DNA of 64,000 nt from Arthrobacter russicus (GTDB taxonomy: Bacteria; Actinomycetota; Actinomycetes; Actinomycetales; Micrococcaceae), in contig NZ_JAVDQF010000001.1 of assembly GCF_031454135.1 (NCBI RefSeq), positions 3,754,560 through 3,818,559 of the forward strand, written 5' to 3'. The position numbers and the translations under genes are program-made. Below are positions 1 through 8,905 of the stretch, piece by piece. The notes under the pieces were generated by a model, which was not told the DNA's origin, did no database searches, and saw nothing but the letters and a program-made list of their open reading frames with translations. Within the stretch, counting starts at the first letter, position 1. Each line of letters starts with the position of its first letter.

Positions 1-51
1 ATTCGGGCGGTACCGTCGCAAACTGTCGGTGTCGCGCAGTAGCGTAGTCGT

Positions 52-2133
52 ATGAGCCTGGCCCAAGAGATCAATCGAGTCGTTGCGCCCTTCGAAGTCA
101 TCAGCGAATACCAGCCCGCCGGGGATCAGCCGACGGCGATCGCCGAGTTGGCGGAGCGGATCAACAACGGGGAAAAAGACGTGGTTTTGCTCGGTGCCAC
201 CGGTACCGGCAAATCGGCGACCACCGCTTGGTTGATCGAGCAAGTGCAACGGCCCACTTTGGTGATGGTGCAGAACAAAACCCTGGCCGCCCAGCTGGCG
301 AATGAATTCCGGGAACTGCTGCCGAACAATGCGGTCGAGTATTTCGTCTCCTATTACGACTACTACCAACCCGAAGCCTATGTCCCGCAGACCGATACCT
401 TCATCGAAAAGGACTCTTCGGTCAACGAAGAAGTCGAAAGGCTGCGGCACTCGGCGACGAACTCGCTGCTGACCCGGCGGGACGTGGTGGTAGTCGCCAC
501 GGTTTCCTGCATCTACGGCCTGGGAACGCCGGAGGAATACGTCGCCGGAATGGTGACCCTGCGCCAGGGCGAGGAAATGAACCGGGATGACTTGCTGCGC
601 AAGTTCGTCAGCATGCAGTACACCCGCAATGACACGGACTTCCACCGCGGTACTTTCCGGGTGCGCGGGGACACCGTCGAAATCATCCCGATGTACGAAG
701 AGCAGGCGCTGCGCATCGAGTTCTTCGGCGACGAGGTCGAAAAGATCTACACCTTGCATCCACTGACCGGAGAAGTGATCCGCGAAGAGACCGAGATGTA
801 CGTTTTCCCCGCCTCGCACTACGTGGCGGGTCCGGAACGGATGGCCCGGGCGGTCGCCCAGATCGAGACGGAACTGGCCGAACGGTTGAAAGTATTGGAA
901 GGCCAGAACAAATTGCTGGAGGCGCAACGGCTCCGGATGCGCACCACGTACGACTTGGAAATGATGCAGCAGATGGGCTTCTGCAATGGCATCGAAAACT
1001 ACTCCAGGCATATCGACGGCCGCGACGCCGGGTCCGCGCCGCACTGCTTGATCGACTACTTCCCGGACGATTTCCTGCTGGTCATCGACGAATCGCATGT
1101 CACGGTGCCACAGATCGGTGCGATGTACGAAGGCGATATGTCCCGGAAACGGACGCTCGTGGACCACGGGTTCCGGCTGCCGTCGGCGATGGACAACCGC
1201 CCGCTCAAATGGGATGAATTCCTGGAGCGGATCGGCCAGACGGTGTATCTCTCAGCGACGCCGGGCAAATACGAATTGGGCAAATCGGACGGCGTGGTGC
1301 AGCAGATTATCCGGCCAACCGGCTTGATCGACCCCGAGGTCGTGGTGAAGCCCACCAAGGGGCAAATCGACGATTTGCTGGGCGAGATCCGGACCAGGGT
1401 GGAACGGGACGAGCGGGTCCTGGTCACCACGCTGACCAAGCGGATGGCCGAAGACCTCACCGAATACCTCTTGGGGCACGGCGTCAAGGTGCAGTACCTA
1501 CACTCCGACGTGGACACCCTGCGCCGGGTGGAGCTGCTGCGCGAATTGCGGCTGGGCACTTTCGACGTGCTCGTGGGCATCAACTTGCTCCGCGAAGGTT
1601 TGGACTTGCCGGAGGTGTCGTTGGTCAGCATTCTGGATGCCGACAAGGAAGGGTTCCTGCGCTCGGCCACCTCGTTGATCCAGACCATCGGCCGAGCGGC
1701 GCGGAACGTTTCCGGCGAGGTCCACATGTACGCGGACAAAATCACCGATTCAATGGCCAAGGCGATCGACGAGACCAATCGGCGCCGGGAGATCCAGGTT
1801 GCGTACAACACCGAACACGGGATCGATCCGACACCGCTGCGGAAGAAAATCGCCGACATCACCGATTCGCTGGCCCGGGAAGACGCCGACACCAAGAGCT
1901 TGCTCGATTCGGCTGGAAAAGGCCGCTCCCGGGGCAAAGCGCCGACGCCGGTGCGCCACGACGGACTGGCCGCGGTGCCGGCGGAAGACCTGGTGGACCT
2001 GATCGAGCAGATGACCGCCCAAATGCATGCCGCAGCGGCCGAGCTGCAATTTGAGCTGGCCGCCCGGTTGCGCGATGAAGTCGGCGATTTGAAGAAGGAG
2101 TTGCGCCAGATGCAAGCCGCCGGTCATGCCTGA
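52..2133 (+). CDS. uvrB: UvrABC system protein B (excinuclease helicase subunit)
   Basis: UvrB is the damage-verifying subunit of nucleotide excision repair: it receives DNA from UvrA2, inserts a beta-hairpin beside the lesion and recruits UvrC for incision. The 693-residue product has the family's usual length. Walker A GATGTGKS lies at about residues 48-55, the tyrosine-rich beta-hairpin [10 protein letters not shown] near residues 100-110, the helicase motif DESH near residue 348, a superfamily 2 motif VI (QTIGRAARN) near residue 545, and a C-terminal UVR domain at about 645-680 for UvrC contact. ATG start with only 51 bases visible upstream; no clear LexA box is seen there. uvrA and uvrC lie on the same strand further along, each in its own unit. 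Identification is firm. Confidence 0.98.
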   Translation: MSLAQEINRVVAPFEVISEYQPAGDQPTAIAELAERINNGEKDVVLLGATGTGKSATTAWLIEQVQRPTLVMVQNKTLAAQLANEFRELLPNNAVEYFVSYYDYYQPEAYVPQTDTFIEKDSSVNEEVERLRHSATNSLLTRRDVVVVATVSCIYGLGTPEEYVAGMVTLRQGEEMNRDDLLRKFVSMQYTRNDTDFHRGTFRVRGDTVEIIPMYEEQALRIEFFGDEVEKIYTLHPLTGEVIREETEMYVFPASHYVAGPERMARAVAQIETELAERLKVLEGQNKLLEAQRLRMRTTYDLEMMQQMGFCNGIENYSRHIDGRDAGSAPHCLIDYFPDDFLLVIDESHVTVPQIGAMYEGDMSRKRTLVDHGFRLPSAMDNRPLKWDEFLERIGQTVYLSATPGKYELGKSDGVVQQIIRPTGLIDPEVVVKPTKGQIDDLLGEIRTRVERDERVLVTTLTKRMAEDLTEYLLGHGVKVQYLHSDVDTLRRVELLRELRLGTFDVLVGINLLREGLDLPEVSLVSILDADKEGFLRSATSLIQTIGRAARNVSGEVHMYADKITDSMAKAIDETNRRREIQVAYNTEHGIDPTPLRKKIADITDSLAREDADTKSLLDSAGKGRSRGKAPTPVRHDGLAAVPAEDLVDLIEQMTAQMHAAAAELQFELAARLRDEVGDLKKELRQMQAAGHA

Positions 2134-2185
2134 GTCGCGGATCCGTGATCTCAGCGGCGTTCGGGCAGTGTAGACTGGTGCGGTA

Positions 2186-2318
2186 CGTAGGGGAGTATCC
2201 CTCAGCGCTATGAACGTCAACACGTAGGGCACCGATGCTCTGCCGGGCGTAGCGGCCGGCTCTGAAGAGCCGGTGGAGAGACTTGCGGTAGTTGCTCATG
2301 CCTACCGGAAGGTGTCCC
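2186..2318 (+). promoter_or_regulatory. yybP-ykoY (Mn2+) riboswitch in the terC leader
   Basis: The leader between uvrB and the TerC gene carries yybP-ykoY landmarks in the right order: the 5' box GGGGAGTA (about 2189-2197), an AACGTCAACACG segment near 2213, a GC-rich middle helix (GGCTC/GAGCC region, about 2258-2272) and the GGAGAGACTT box near 2274-2284. A closing hairpin pairs CTTGCGGTAG with CTACCGGAAG (nine of ten pairs), and its 3' arm runs into the GGAAGG Shine-Dalgarno of terC, so folding could mask the ribosome site. A candidate -10 (TAGACT, 2171-2176) would start the transcript just before the motif. Known: this class senses Mn2+ and often precedes TerC/YkoY proteins. Limits are approximate. 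Confidence 0.88.
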
Positions 2319-3329
2319 ATGGACGTCACCCCCTTAGTCTGGATTCTGACCGTGGTCGGAATCCTCGGCCTACTGGCCTTCGACTTCTTCGCCCACGTGC
2401 GCAAGGCGCATGAACCCAGCCTCAAAGAAGCTGCCATCTGGTCCGGGATCTATGTCGGCATCGCGGTGCTCTTCGGCATCGGCATGCTGATCTTCGCGGG
2501 CCCGACCTCGGGCACTGAGTTTTTCGCCGGATACATCACGGAAAAAGCGCTCTCCGTCGACAATCTCTTTGTCTTCTTGATCATCATGAGCTCCTTCGCG
2601 GTGCCGCGTGCGGATCAGCAGAAAGTGCTGCTCTTCGGCATCGTCTTCGCGTTGGTCGCGCGGACCGTGTTCATCCTGCTCGGGGCCGGTCTGGTCAACA
2701 GTTTCGCCTGGATTTTCTACCTCTTCGGCGCGATCCTGATCTTCACCGCGGTCAAGCTGGTCGGTCAGAAGGACGACGACGGCGAGGGTGCGGCCAACAA
2801 CATCATGGTGCGGTTGGCGAAGCGCTTCTTCAACACCAGCGACGAGTACGACGGCGACAAGCTCTTCACGGTCAAAAACGGCAAGCGGATGCTCACCCCG
2901 ATGCTGCTGGTGATGGTGGCCATCGGCGCGACCGACATCCTCTTCGCCTTCGACTCGATCCCGGCGATCTTCGGTCTGACCCAGAACGCCTACATCGTGT
3001 TCGTGGCCAATGCCTTCTCCTTGATGGGCCTGCGCCAGCTGTACTTCCTGATCGACGGGTTGTTGGACCGTCTGGTCTACCTCTCGTACGGCTTGGCAGT
3101 GATCCTCGGCTTCATCGGCGTGAAGCTGGTGCTGCACGCGCTGCATGAGAACAACCTGCCGTTCATCAACGGCGGCGAAGGCGTACCGGTGTTCCAGATT
3201 TCCACGGAACTGTCCCTGCTGGTGATCTGCGGCGTCCTGGTAGTCACCGTAGTCGCGAGTCTGCTGAGTCCGAAGGGCAAAGCCAAGAAGTCGCTGCCGG
3301 AGCAGGCGACGCCGACCGAGTCGAACTGA
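2319..3329 (+). CDS. TerC family integral membrane protein, probable metal transporter
   Basis: TerC/YkoY/Alx proteins are polytopic membrane proteins linked to tellurite resistance and, in better-studied members, to Mn2+ efflux or metal loading of exported enzymes. The 336-residue product has about eight or nine hydrophobic segments. The family signature ekALSVDNLFVF lies near residues 70-82 and the second acidic membrane motif ATDILFAFDSIPAIFG near 206-221; the Asp residues in these are thought to bind the ion. The ATG at 2319 was preferred over in-frame TTG 2292 and ATG 2298 because GGAAGG sits just upstream and the leader is a riboswitch. The last ~20 residues are a charged tail. The riboswitch argues for manganese rather than tellurite as the natural signal. 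Confidence 0.92.
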   Translation: MDVTPLVWILTVVGILGLLAFDFFAHVRKAHEPSLKEAAIWSGIYVGIAVLFGIGMLIFAGPTSGTEFFAGYITEKALSVDNLFVFLIIMSSFAVPRADQQKVLLFGIVFALVARTVFILLGAGLVNSFAWIFYLFGAILIFTAVKLVGQKDDDGEGAANNIMVRLAKRFFNTSDEYDGDKLFTVKNGKRMLTPMLLVMVAIGATDILFAFDSIPAIFGLTQNAYIVFVANAFSLMGLRQLYFLIDGLLDRLVYLSYGLAVILGFIGVKLVLHALHENNLPFINGGEGVPVFQISTELSLLVICGVLVVTVVASLLSPKGKAKKSLPEQATPTESN

Positions 3330-3711
3330 CGCGCGGCAGCTTCGACGTCGGGGGCTTTTTCATTGGTTTCCCGCCGATGGTGGATCTGAGCGGTTCGGAT
3401 GCCGGCTGCCGCCATGGTGACCACTTTGCTCACCTTGGCGGCAGCCTTCACGGCTTTGCCGATTGCTTCGTTGGCTGCTTGACGTCGGTATAGTGATCGG
3501 GCGGAACCTGAGCTGTCCCGGGATGGTCGCCACATTGTGGACCGTGATAGGTTCGCATGCCGTGATGCAGAGGATGCCGTCATTTTGAAGCTCGTGGATC
3601 AGCGTTTGACGATGGGACACCACGGTACGGATGTGCTGCCCATCATCGAATTCACGATTTTCCCGTTTATGGATAACTTAGGACGCTTCATTCTCGGGGC
3701 ACTTCGGGTCT
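3330..3711. other. 382-bp region without a confident gene
   Basis: No convincing gene, RNA or strong terminator was found here; a T-run (about 3355-3360) follows weakly paired sequence after terC. Composition is less GC-rich than the neighbours. On the minus strand, open frames at about 3360-3623 and 3370-3583 read protein-like stretches but lack a plausible start and overlap each other. I read the stretch as probable decayed or transferred DNA next to the orphan gene at 3712-4287. Confidence 0.4.
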
Positions 3712-4287
3712 TCACAGGGCGGAGTCTTCGGTCTTTTGCCGTTTTTTCCGTACCCAGTCGTGGACGCGGTCAACTAACGGCTCAGTGAATCCAAGTTCCT
3801 TGCGGACGGCGTTGAGCATGGCGATTGAGGCAGCGGACTCTGCCTCTTGTGCGGCTACCATTTCAGGGCTTGCGATTAGAGGCTGTGCAAGGAACTGCGG
3901 ATTAGTGTGCAGCTGATCGGTCTCTGTCTGAATGGTGGCTTGTAGCAACTCGACCAGTGCTACATGGGTGCGGGACCAAAGCAGGACTTTGTACGCGAGG
4001 CGGAAGTGTGCCAGGAGCAGGATTTCTTGTATATCCGTCGTACGTGAAGGTGAGTCGGAATGGAGCAGCATTTTGGCTCCTTCTCTGAAGGTGCTGTTAC
4101 AGATCTTGCGATAATATCGGTTCTGCATCTCCACTTCGCGGAGAAAGTCCACGTAAACTCTGTACTTCTGATCCAGTATCCATCTCTTCTGCTCACGACG
4201 CCCTGTCAGCGTGTGAGTAATGAGGCCGACAAGCCCGGTGATGATCGCGCCGCCAAAGGCGCTTGCAACGATAGCGACTGGGTCCAT
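3712..4287 (-). CDS. Hypothetical membrane-anchored protein, possibly transferred
   Basis: I do not recognise this 191-residue protein. One hydrophobic helix occupies about residues 3-26 (Ala/Gly/Ile/Leu-rich), followed by a basic stretch GRREQKRW and then a mostly helical soluble part with no Cys cluster, nucleotide-binding loop or catalytic motif that I can name. This is the pattern of an N-terminally anchored protein with a cytoplasmic helical domain. Base and codon use differ from the flanks: many A/T-ending codons and clearly lower GC. The gene stands alone, between an apparently empty region and the broken tail of an MFS transporter gene. The ATG at 4287 begins the hydrophobic segment almost at once and is a sensible start. 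Function unknown. Confidence 0.6.
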   Translation of the reverse strand: MDPVAIVASAFGGAIITGLVGLITHTLTGRREQKRWILDQKYRVYVDFLREVEMQNRYYRKICNSTFREGAKMLLHSDSPSRTTDIQEILLLAHFRLAYKVLLWSRTHVALVELLQATIQTETDQLHTNPQFLAQPLIASPEMVAAQEAESAASIAMLNAVRKELGFTEPLVDRVHDWVRKKRQKTEDSAL

Positions 4288-4301
4288 GTCCCAAATTTAG
4301 C

Positions 4302-4475
4302 CGCTATCAGCCTCCCGGAGCCGTCTTTCAGCTATGTGCGTCGGCGGCCGGCATCGCTTTGGCGGTCTGGGGCTACGCCGGGCTCAACCTCATCGCCGCG
4401 GTACTGGTCGTCGCGGTTCTGGCCGCGGTGTTCACGCTGGTGCGGAACCGCCGCGAGCCATCGCCAGCAGGGTAG
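4302..4475 (+). pseudogene. C-terminal remnant of an MFS-type transporter
   Basis: A plus-strand reading frame (codons from 4326: TTT CAG CTA TGT) encodes a Gly/Ala-rich hydrophobic segment, AVWGYAGLNLIAAVLVVAVL, followed by a basic tail VRNRREPSPAG and TAG at 4473-4475. This is typical of the last membrane helix and tail of an MFS transporter. No start codon, no upstream transporter body and no other helices exist; the sequence turns foreign at about 4300. The end overlaps the 3' end of the opposite-strand hydrolase gene (stop at 4432-4434). I infer that the rest of the transporter gene was lost when the atypical segment at about 3.3-4.3 kb arrived. Confidence 0.55.
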
Positions 4476-5754
4476 CGAAAATCTTTTCCCCGTCCGCCCG
4501 CAGCCCGTCGTGGTGGTAATCCCCGGTCTCCCAGAGTTTCAAGCCACGCACTGCGGCAGCGGTTTCACTGGCCAAGCCGTGGTCCACGTAGATGTCGTCG
4601 AAGTAGGCGGTGGCCGCCACCGGAACCTCATTGCGGGCCAAGCGCGCCGGATCGTACAGCGCCGGCCAGTCGGCCTTCCGAGCGAGCAATTCGGCGACTT
4701 CGCGCAGCGGGACCAACGCCGGGTCCTCGTCGAAATACCAGGGCATGATGGCTTCCCCGGTGAACATGAAGGAATCCGCCAGGGCGTCCATGTCACCGCG
4801 CTCGGCGGCGACCCGGGCGGCAGACCAGTTCGACGCTTCGCCCTGGCAATAGACGGCTTCATGCAGCACGGCGTAGAGCGGGTTCTGCGCGTAGGAAACC
4901 ACCGCGGAAACCTGTTCCAGGAAGGCATCGGAAAGCGCCGGCGCAGACTCGGCCCGCCCGGTCGGCGAGGGGAATGCGTCTTCGAGCAGGTAGTGCAGCA
5001 GATCGATCCGGCTGTTGCCGCCGAGGAGCCCGCCCAGCATCTGGAACCGGTGCGGCGTCAGCCGTTCCCCGCTGGGCAGGAACTCAGCATGCTCGGCCAA
5101 ATGCCGGGCGATCCGTTTGGCCAAGTCCTGGTCTGCCGGGTACCGGGCGAAATACTCCGCATTGCGGGCCGCGGTGCGGGCGAAAGTCGCCCGGTAGACC
5201 CGGTCCGGATGCCCGTGCAGCGGGGCGAGTCCGGCGGTGATCAAGACCTCGCGCAGGCCCTCTGGATGCTGCGAAAGATAGCTCAAGGCGCAGAATCCGC
5301 CGAAGCTCTGGCCCAGGATGGTCCAGGGTGGGCTGCCGAGCGCGGTCCGGATGGCTTCGGCGTCGGCGACGATCGAGTCGGCTCTGAACTGGCTGAGGTA
5401 CGCAGCCTGTGCCGCGGCGTCGCCGCGGGCCGGCAGGGTCTTCCGGTTCGCCGGGCTGGAAAGGCCGGTTCCGCGTTGGTCCAGCAGCAGCACCCGGAAT
5501 TCTTTGAGCGCTTCTTTGATCCAGCCGGCGGGCGCCGCCGGCCGGTCTGCCCGGAATCCGGGCCCGCCTTGGAAGTAGACCAGCCACGGTGCATCCGGCC
5601 GTGCGAGGTCGCTGATTTCCCGGGCGAAGACTGAGATCGATTCGCCGTCCGGAGCCGCATGGTCCAAGGGCAACCGGAAGACGTGCGTGCGGTAGCCGAA
5701 CCCGCCGCGTTCCAGCAACTCGGTCTGCCGGTGCGCAGGATCCAGCGGGTTCAT
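4432..5754 (-). CDS. Alpha/beta-hydrolase, prolyl aminopeptidase-like
   Basis: This 440-residue serine hydrolase of the alpha/beta fold (S33 peptidase group) probably releases N-terminal proline or related residues from small peptides in the cytoplasm. The oxyanion segment YFQGGPGF is near residue 50, the LLLDQRGTGLSSP block characteristic of proline iminopeptidases near 78, and the nucleophile elbow GQSFGGF near residue 137. A late YVDHGLA and GDYHHDGLR supply candidate acid/base residues. It starts at ATG 5754, overlapping the stop of the GNAT gene by four bases (ATGA), so the two are translationally coupled. The 3' end overlaps the MFS remnant. The peptidase assignment is from the family; the true substrate is unproven. 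Confidence 0.85.
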   Translation of the reverse strand: MNPLDPAHRQTELLERGGFGYRTHVFRLPLDHAAPDGESISVFAREISDLARPDAPWLVYFQGGPGFRADRPAAPAGWIKEALKEFRVLLLDQRGTGLSSPANRKTLPARGDAAAQAAYLSQFRADSIVADAEAIRTALGSPPWTILGQSFGGFCALSYLSQHPEGLREVLITAGLAPLHGHPDRVYRATFARTAARNAEYFARYPADQDLAKRIARHLAEHAEFLPSGERLTPHRFQMLGGLLGGNSRIDLLHYLLEDAFPSPTGRAESAPALSDAFLEQVSAVVSYAQNPLYAVLHEAVYCQGEASNWSAARVAAERGDMDALADSFMFTGEAIMPWYFDEDPALVPLREVAELLARKADWPALYDPARLARNEVPVAATAYFDDIYVDHGLASETAAAVRGLKLWETGDYHHDGLRADGEKIFATLLAMARGGSAPA

Positions 5755-6221
5755 GCGGCGAACTCGGTCAACGCCTCGGCGGTCAGCCGGAAAGTGGACC
5801 AACCATCCATCGGGAACGCGCCCAAGGACCGGTAAAAGTCGATCGAGGGGGTGTTCCAATCCAGCACGCTCCACTCGACGCGGGCATAGCCGCGGTCCAC
5901 TGCGGTCCGGGCCAGTCCCTGGAGCAGTGCCTTGCCGTGCCCGCCGCCACGCGCCTCGGGACGCACGTAGAGATCCTCCAAATAGATCCCGTGCACGCCT
6001 TCCCAGGTGGAGAAGTTGAGGAACCACAAAGCGAAGCCCTGCACGCCGTGTTGGTCTTCGGCGATGTCGGCGAAGACTTTCGGCTCCGGGCCGAAAAGCG
6101 CCGATTCCAGCATCTGCGCGGTGGTTCTCACCGCGTCCGGCTCTTTTTCGTAAATGGCCAGATCGTGGATGAGTTCGAGGATCACGGGGACGTCGCTGAG
6201 CACGGCGGGGCGGATGGTCAT
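5751..6221 (-). CDS. GNAT family N-acetyltransferase
   Basis: GNAT enzymes move an acetyl group from acetyl-CoA to an amine. The 156-residue product starts MTIRPAVLSDVP, typical of the fold, has the beta4 segment FLNFSTWEGVHGIYLEDLYV, and the acetyl-CoA loop RPEARGGGHGKALLQ near residues 90-105. Arrangement and length resemble the SAT1-like (diamine acetyltransferase) branch, with the YRSLGAF block near the C-terminus. The ATG at 6221 was chosen over an in-frame ATG at 6239 because it sits behind a GGTCGGGG-like ribosome site and gives the family's normal N-terminus. It lies 21 bp downstream of the helicase gene and overlaps the hydrolase gene by four bases, suggesting one transcript. The acceptor amine is unknown. 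Confidence 0.85.
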   Translation of the reverse strand: MTIRPAVLSDVPVILELIHDLAIYEKEPDAVRTTAQMLESALFGPEPKVFADIAEDQHGVQGFALWFLNFSTWEGVHGIYLEDLYVRPEARGGGHGKALLQGLARTAVDRGYARVEWSVLDWNTPSIDFYRSLGAFPMDGWSTFRLTAEALTEFAA

Positions 6222-6242
6222 ACCCCGACCATATCCCAACCT

Positions 6243-8795
6243 TCAGCCGTCTGCGCGGCCGAAATCAGTCAACCGCAGCACCGCGTAGCCGGCTTCGTCC
6301 GAAGCGTCCAGATCCACCTCGGCTTGGATCGCCCAGTCGTGGTTGCCCGCCGGGTCGTCGATGATCTGCCGGACCTTCCACAGCCGGGCCGCGGAGTCGG
6401 GTTCGTGCACGAACAGAGCCGGGCCCCGGGCCGAGGGGCCGGCGTTGATGAACTCGTGTTCATCCCAGTAGTCGTCCAGGGCGTCCGCCCATCGGTCGGC
6501 ATTCCAGCCGGCGTCGGCATCGAGTTCGCCCAGCGCTTCGAAGTTGTCCCGGGAGGCCAATTCCACCCGACGGAACAGTTCGTTGCGGACCATCACCCGG
6601 AATGCCCGGTCATTGCGGGTCAGCGCGGGCGGGGCGGCCAGTACGCCGTCCGCGGAGGCGGGATCGGCGGCTGAAGCGGTTTCGTGCCCGGCGGCCAGGG
6701 CTTCCCATTCGTCCAACAGGCTGGAATCGACCTGCCGGACCAGCTCGCCGAGCCAGGCGATCAGATCCGAAAGGTCTTCACTGAGCGCATTCGGCGGCAC
6801 GGTTTGGCGCAAAGCCCGGTAGGCGTCGGCCAGGTAACGCAGCACGATGCCCTCGCTGCGGGCTAGCGAGTAGAACTGGACGTATTCGCCGAAGTTCATC
6901 GCCCGTTCGGCCAGGTCCCGGACGATCGACTTGGGCTCGACGGTGAAATCGCCCAGCCACGGCGCGGACTTCCGATAGGTGTCGAAAGCCTGGCGCAGCA
7001 GCTCGCCGAGCGGCTGCGGATAGCTGATTTCCTCGAGGGCGTTCATCCGTTCCTCGTACTCCATGCCTTCGGCCTTCATCGCGGCGATCGCTTCGCCGCG
7101 GGCGTACTTCAACTGGGCGGAAAGGATCTGCCGGGGGTTCTCCAGCGTCGATTCGATCACCGACACCACATCGTGCGCGTAGCTGGGCGATTCCGGGTCC
7201 AACAACTCCAGCGCGGCCAGCGCGAACGGGGAGAGCGGTTGGTTCAGGGCGAAGTTCAGCTGCAGGTGGACGGTCAACCGGAGCGTCCTTCCGTCCGCGG
7301 TCTGTTCCGCGAGCGGGATCCTTTCCACCACATCGGCCACCAGCAACTCGCGCAGGATGCCCAGGGCCTTGCGCATCAGCTTCAACTGGACGGCCCGGGG
7401 TTCCCGGTTCTCGCTGAGCAGCCGGCGGGCCGCGGTGAAGGGGTTGCCCGGCCGCTCCAACAGATTCAGCAGCATGGCATGGGTGATCGTGAAACTCGAG
7501 GACAGCGGTTCCGGCTCCGATTCGACCAAGCGGGTGAAGGTGGGCTCGCCCCAGCTGACGAAGCCTTCCGGGGGTTTCTTCTTCACCACTTGGCGCAGCT
7601 TGCGCTGATCGTCGCCGAACTTCGCCTGCGCCTTCGCCATCGCCTTGGCGTTTTCCACGGTGTGTTCCGGCGCCTGCACGATCACCGTGCCCGCAGTGTC
7701 GAACCCGGCCCGCCCGGCGCGGCCGGCGATTTGATGAAATTCGCGGGCCTGCAGTGTCCGGGTCCGGACGCCGTCGTACTTGCTCAAAGCGGTGAAGAGC
7801 ACCGTGCGGATCGGCACATTGATGCCGACGCCGAGCGTGTCAGTGCCGCAGATCACCTTGAGCAGCCCGGCCTGGGCCAGTTGCTCGACCAAGCGCCGGT
7901 ACTTCGGCAGCATCCCGGCGTGGTGCACCCCGACGCCGTGGCGGACCAGACGGTTCAAGGTTTTGCCGAATCCTGGGGAGAAGCGGAAGCGCGCGATCAT
8001 TTCCGAGATACGCTGCTTTTCCTCCTTGCTGCACATGTTGATGCTCATCAGGGTCTGCGCGCGCTCGATCGCCTCGGCCTGGCTGAAGTGCACGATGTAC
8101 ACCGGAGCCTGATGGGTATTGAGCAGTTCTTCGATGGTTTCGTGCACCGGGGTCTGCACGTAGTAGTAGTGCAGCGGGATCGGCCGTTCGGCGGAGGCTA
8201 CGGTGACCGTGTTCCGCCCGGTGCGCTCGGTGAGTTCCTTTTCGAAACTGCTCACATCGCCCAGTGTGGCGCTCATCAGCAGGAACTGGGCCTGCGGCAA
8301 TTCGAGCAGCGGAACTTGCCAGGCCCAACCGCGTTGCGGGTCGGAGAAGTAGTGGAACTCGTCCATCACCACGGTGCCCACCGCAGCGGCTGGGCCTTCG
8401 CGCAGGGCGATATTGGCCAGGATCTCCGCAGTGCAGCAGATGATCGGCGCCTCCGGGTTGACCGAGGAATCGCCGGTGACCATGCCCACGTTCTTCGCAC
8501 CGAAGATCTCGATCAGGGCGAAGAACTTCTCCGAGACCAGGGCCTTGATCGGCGCGGTGTAGTAGCTGCGTTCCTGGGCCGCCAGCGCGGTGAAATGCGC
8601 GGCCACGGCCACCAGGGATTTGCCGGAGCCGGTCGGCGTGGCCAGAATGACGTTGTTGCCACTGGCGAGTTCCATCACGGCTTCGTCCTGGGCCGGGTAG
8701 AGGCTCAGCCCCTGAGCCGCGCTCCAGTCCACGAATCCGTCGTAAATGGCGTCCGGGTCTTCGCCGGACATCGGCAGCTTGTCAAGGAGTGTCAT
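6243..8795 (-). CDS. DEAD/DEAH-box helicase with DUF3516-type C-terminus
   Basis: An 850-residue superfamily 2 helicase of the Ski2/Mtr4-like type found in actinobacteria. Q-motif-like SLYPAQDEAV is at about residues 31-40, Walker A ATPTGSGKS near 52-60, motif II DEFH at 145-148, motif III LMSATLGD, and motif VI QIAGRAGRAGFD near 340. The C-terminal half is all-alpha and matches the DUF3516 region usual for this family. Upstream in-frame codons extend the frame past 9300, but the ATG at 8795 begins a normal N-terminus and clears the divergent methyltransferase gene. Probable role is RNA or DNA unwinding; the exact substrate is unknown. It heads a minus-strand group with the GNAT and hydrolase genes. 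Confidence 0.9.
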   Translation of the reverse strand: MTLLDKLPMSGEDPDAIYDGFVDWSAAQGLSLYPAQDEAVMELASGNNVILATPTGSGKSLVAVAAHFTALAAQERSYYTAPIKALVSEKFFALIEIFGAKNVGMVTGDSSVNPEAPIICCTAEILANIALREGPAAAVGTVVMDEFHYFSDPQRGWAWQVPLLELPQAQFLLMSATLGDVSSFEKELTERTGRNTVTVASAERPIPLHYYYVQTPVHETIEELLNTHQAPVYIVHFSQAEAIERAQTLMSINMCSKEEKQRISEMIARFRFSPGFGKTLNRLVRHGVGVHHAGMLPKYRRLVEQLAQAGLLKVICGTDTLGVGINVPIRTVLFTALSKYDGVRTRTLQAREFHQIAGRAGRAGFDTAGTVIVQAPEHTVENAKAMAKAQAKFGDDQRKLRQVVKKKPPEGFVSWGEPTFTRLVESEPEPLSSSFTITHAMLLNLLERPGNPFTAARRLLSENREPRAVQLKLMRKALGILRELLVADVVERIPLAEQTADGRTLRLTVHLQLNFALNQPLSPFALAALELLDPESPSYAHDVVSVIESTLENPRQILSAQLKYARGEAIAAMKAEGMEYEERMNALEEISYPQPLGELLRQAFDTYRKSAPWLGDFTVEPKSIVRDLAERAMNFGEYVQFYSLARSEGIVLRYLADAYRALRQTVPPNALSEDLSDLIAWLGELVRQVDSSLLDEWEALAAGHETASAADPASADGVLAAPPALTRNDRAFRVMVRNELFRRVELASRDNFEALGELDADAGWNADRWADALDDYWDEHEFINAGPSARGPALFVHEPDSAARLWKVRQIIDDPAGNHDWAIQAEVDLDASDEAGYAVLRLTDFGRADG

Positions 8796-8905
8796 CGACT
8801 CCAGCCTAGCCGCAAGCCGTCCGCAGCTTGCCCGTCGGCTCGGTTCGGCAACCAGGATGACAGTATGCTCGGAAGCAGACGTTGGCAACGAGCGCGGAGG
8901 CTGCA

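Noticed and set aside
3360..3623. Minus-strand gene in the empty region after terC
   Set aside because: Protein-like stretch but no credible start, no ribosome site and an overlap with another open frame; kept only as possible remnant DNA.
4060..5634. Long plus-strand open frame opposite the hydrolase gene
   Set aside because: Shadow of the minus-strand gene caused by high GC; its protein is unlike any family and the opposite frame has clear motifs.
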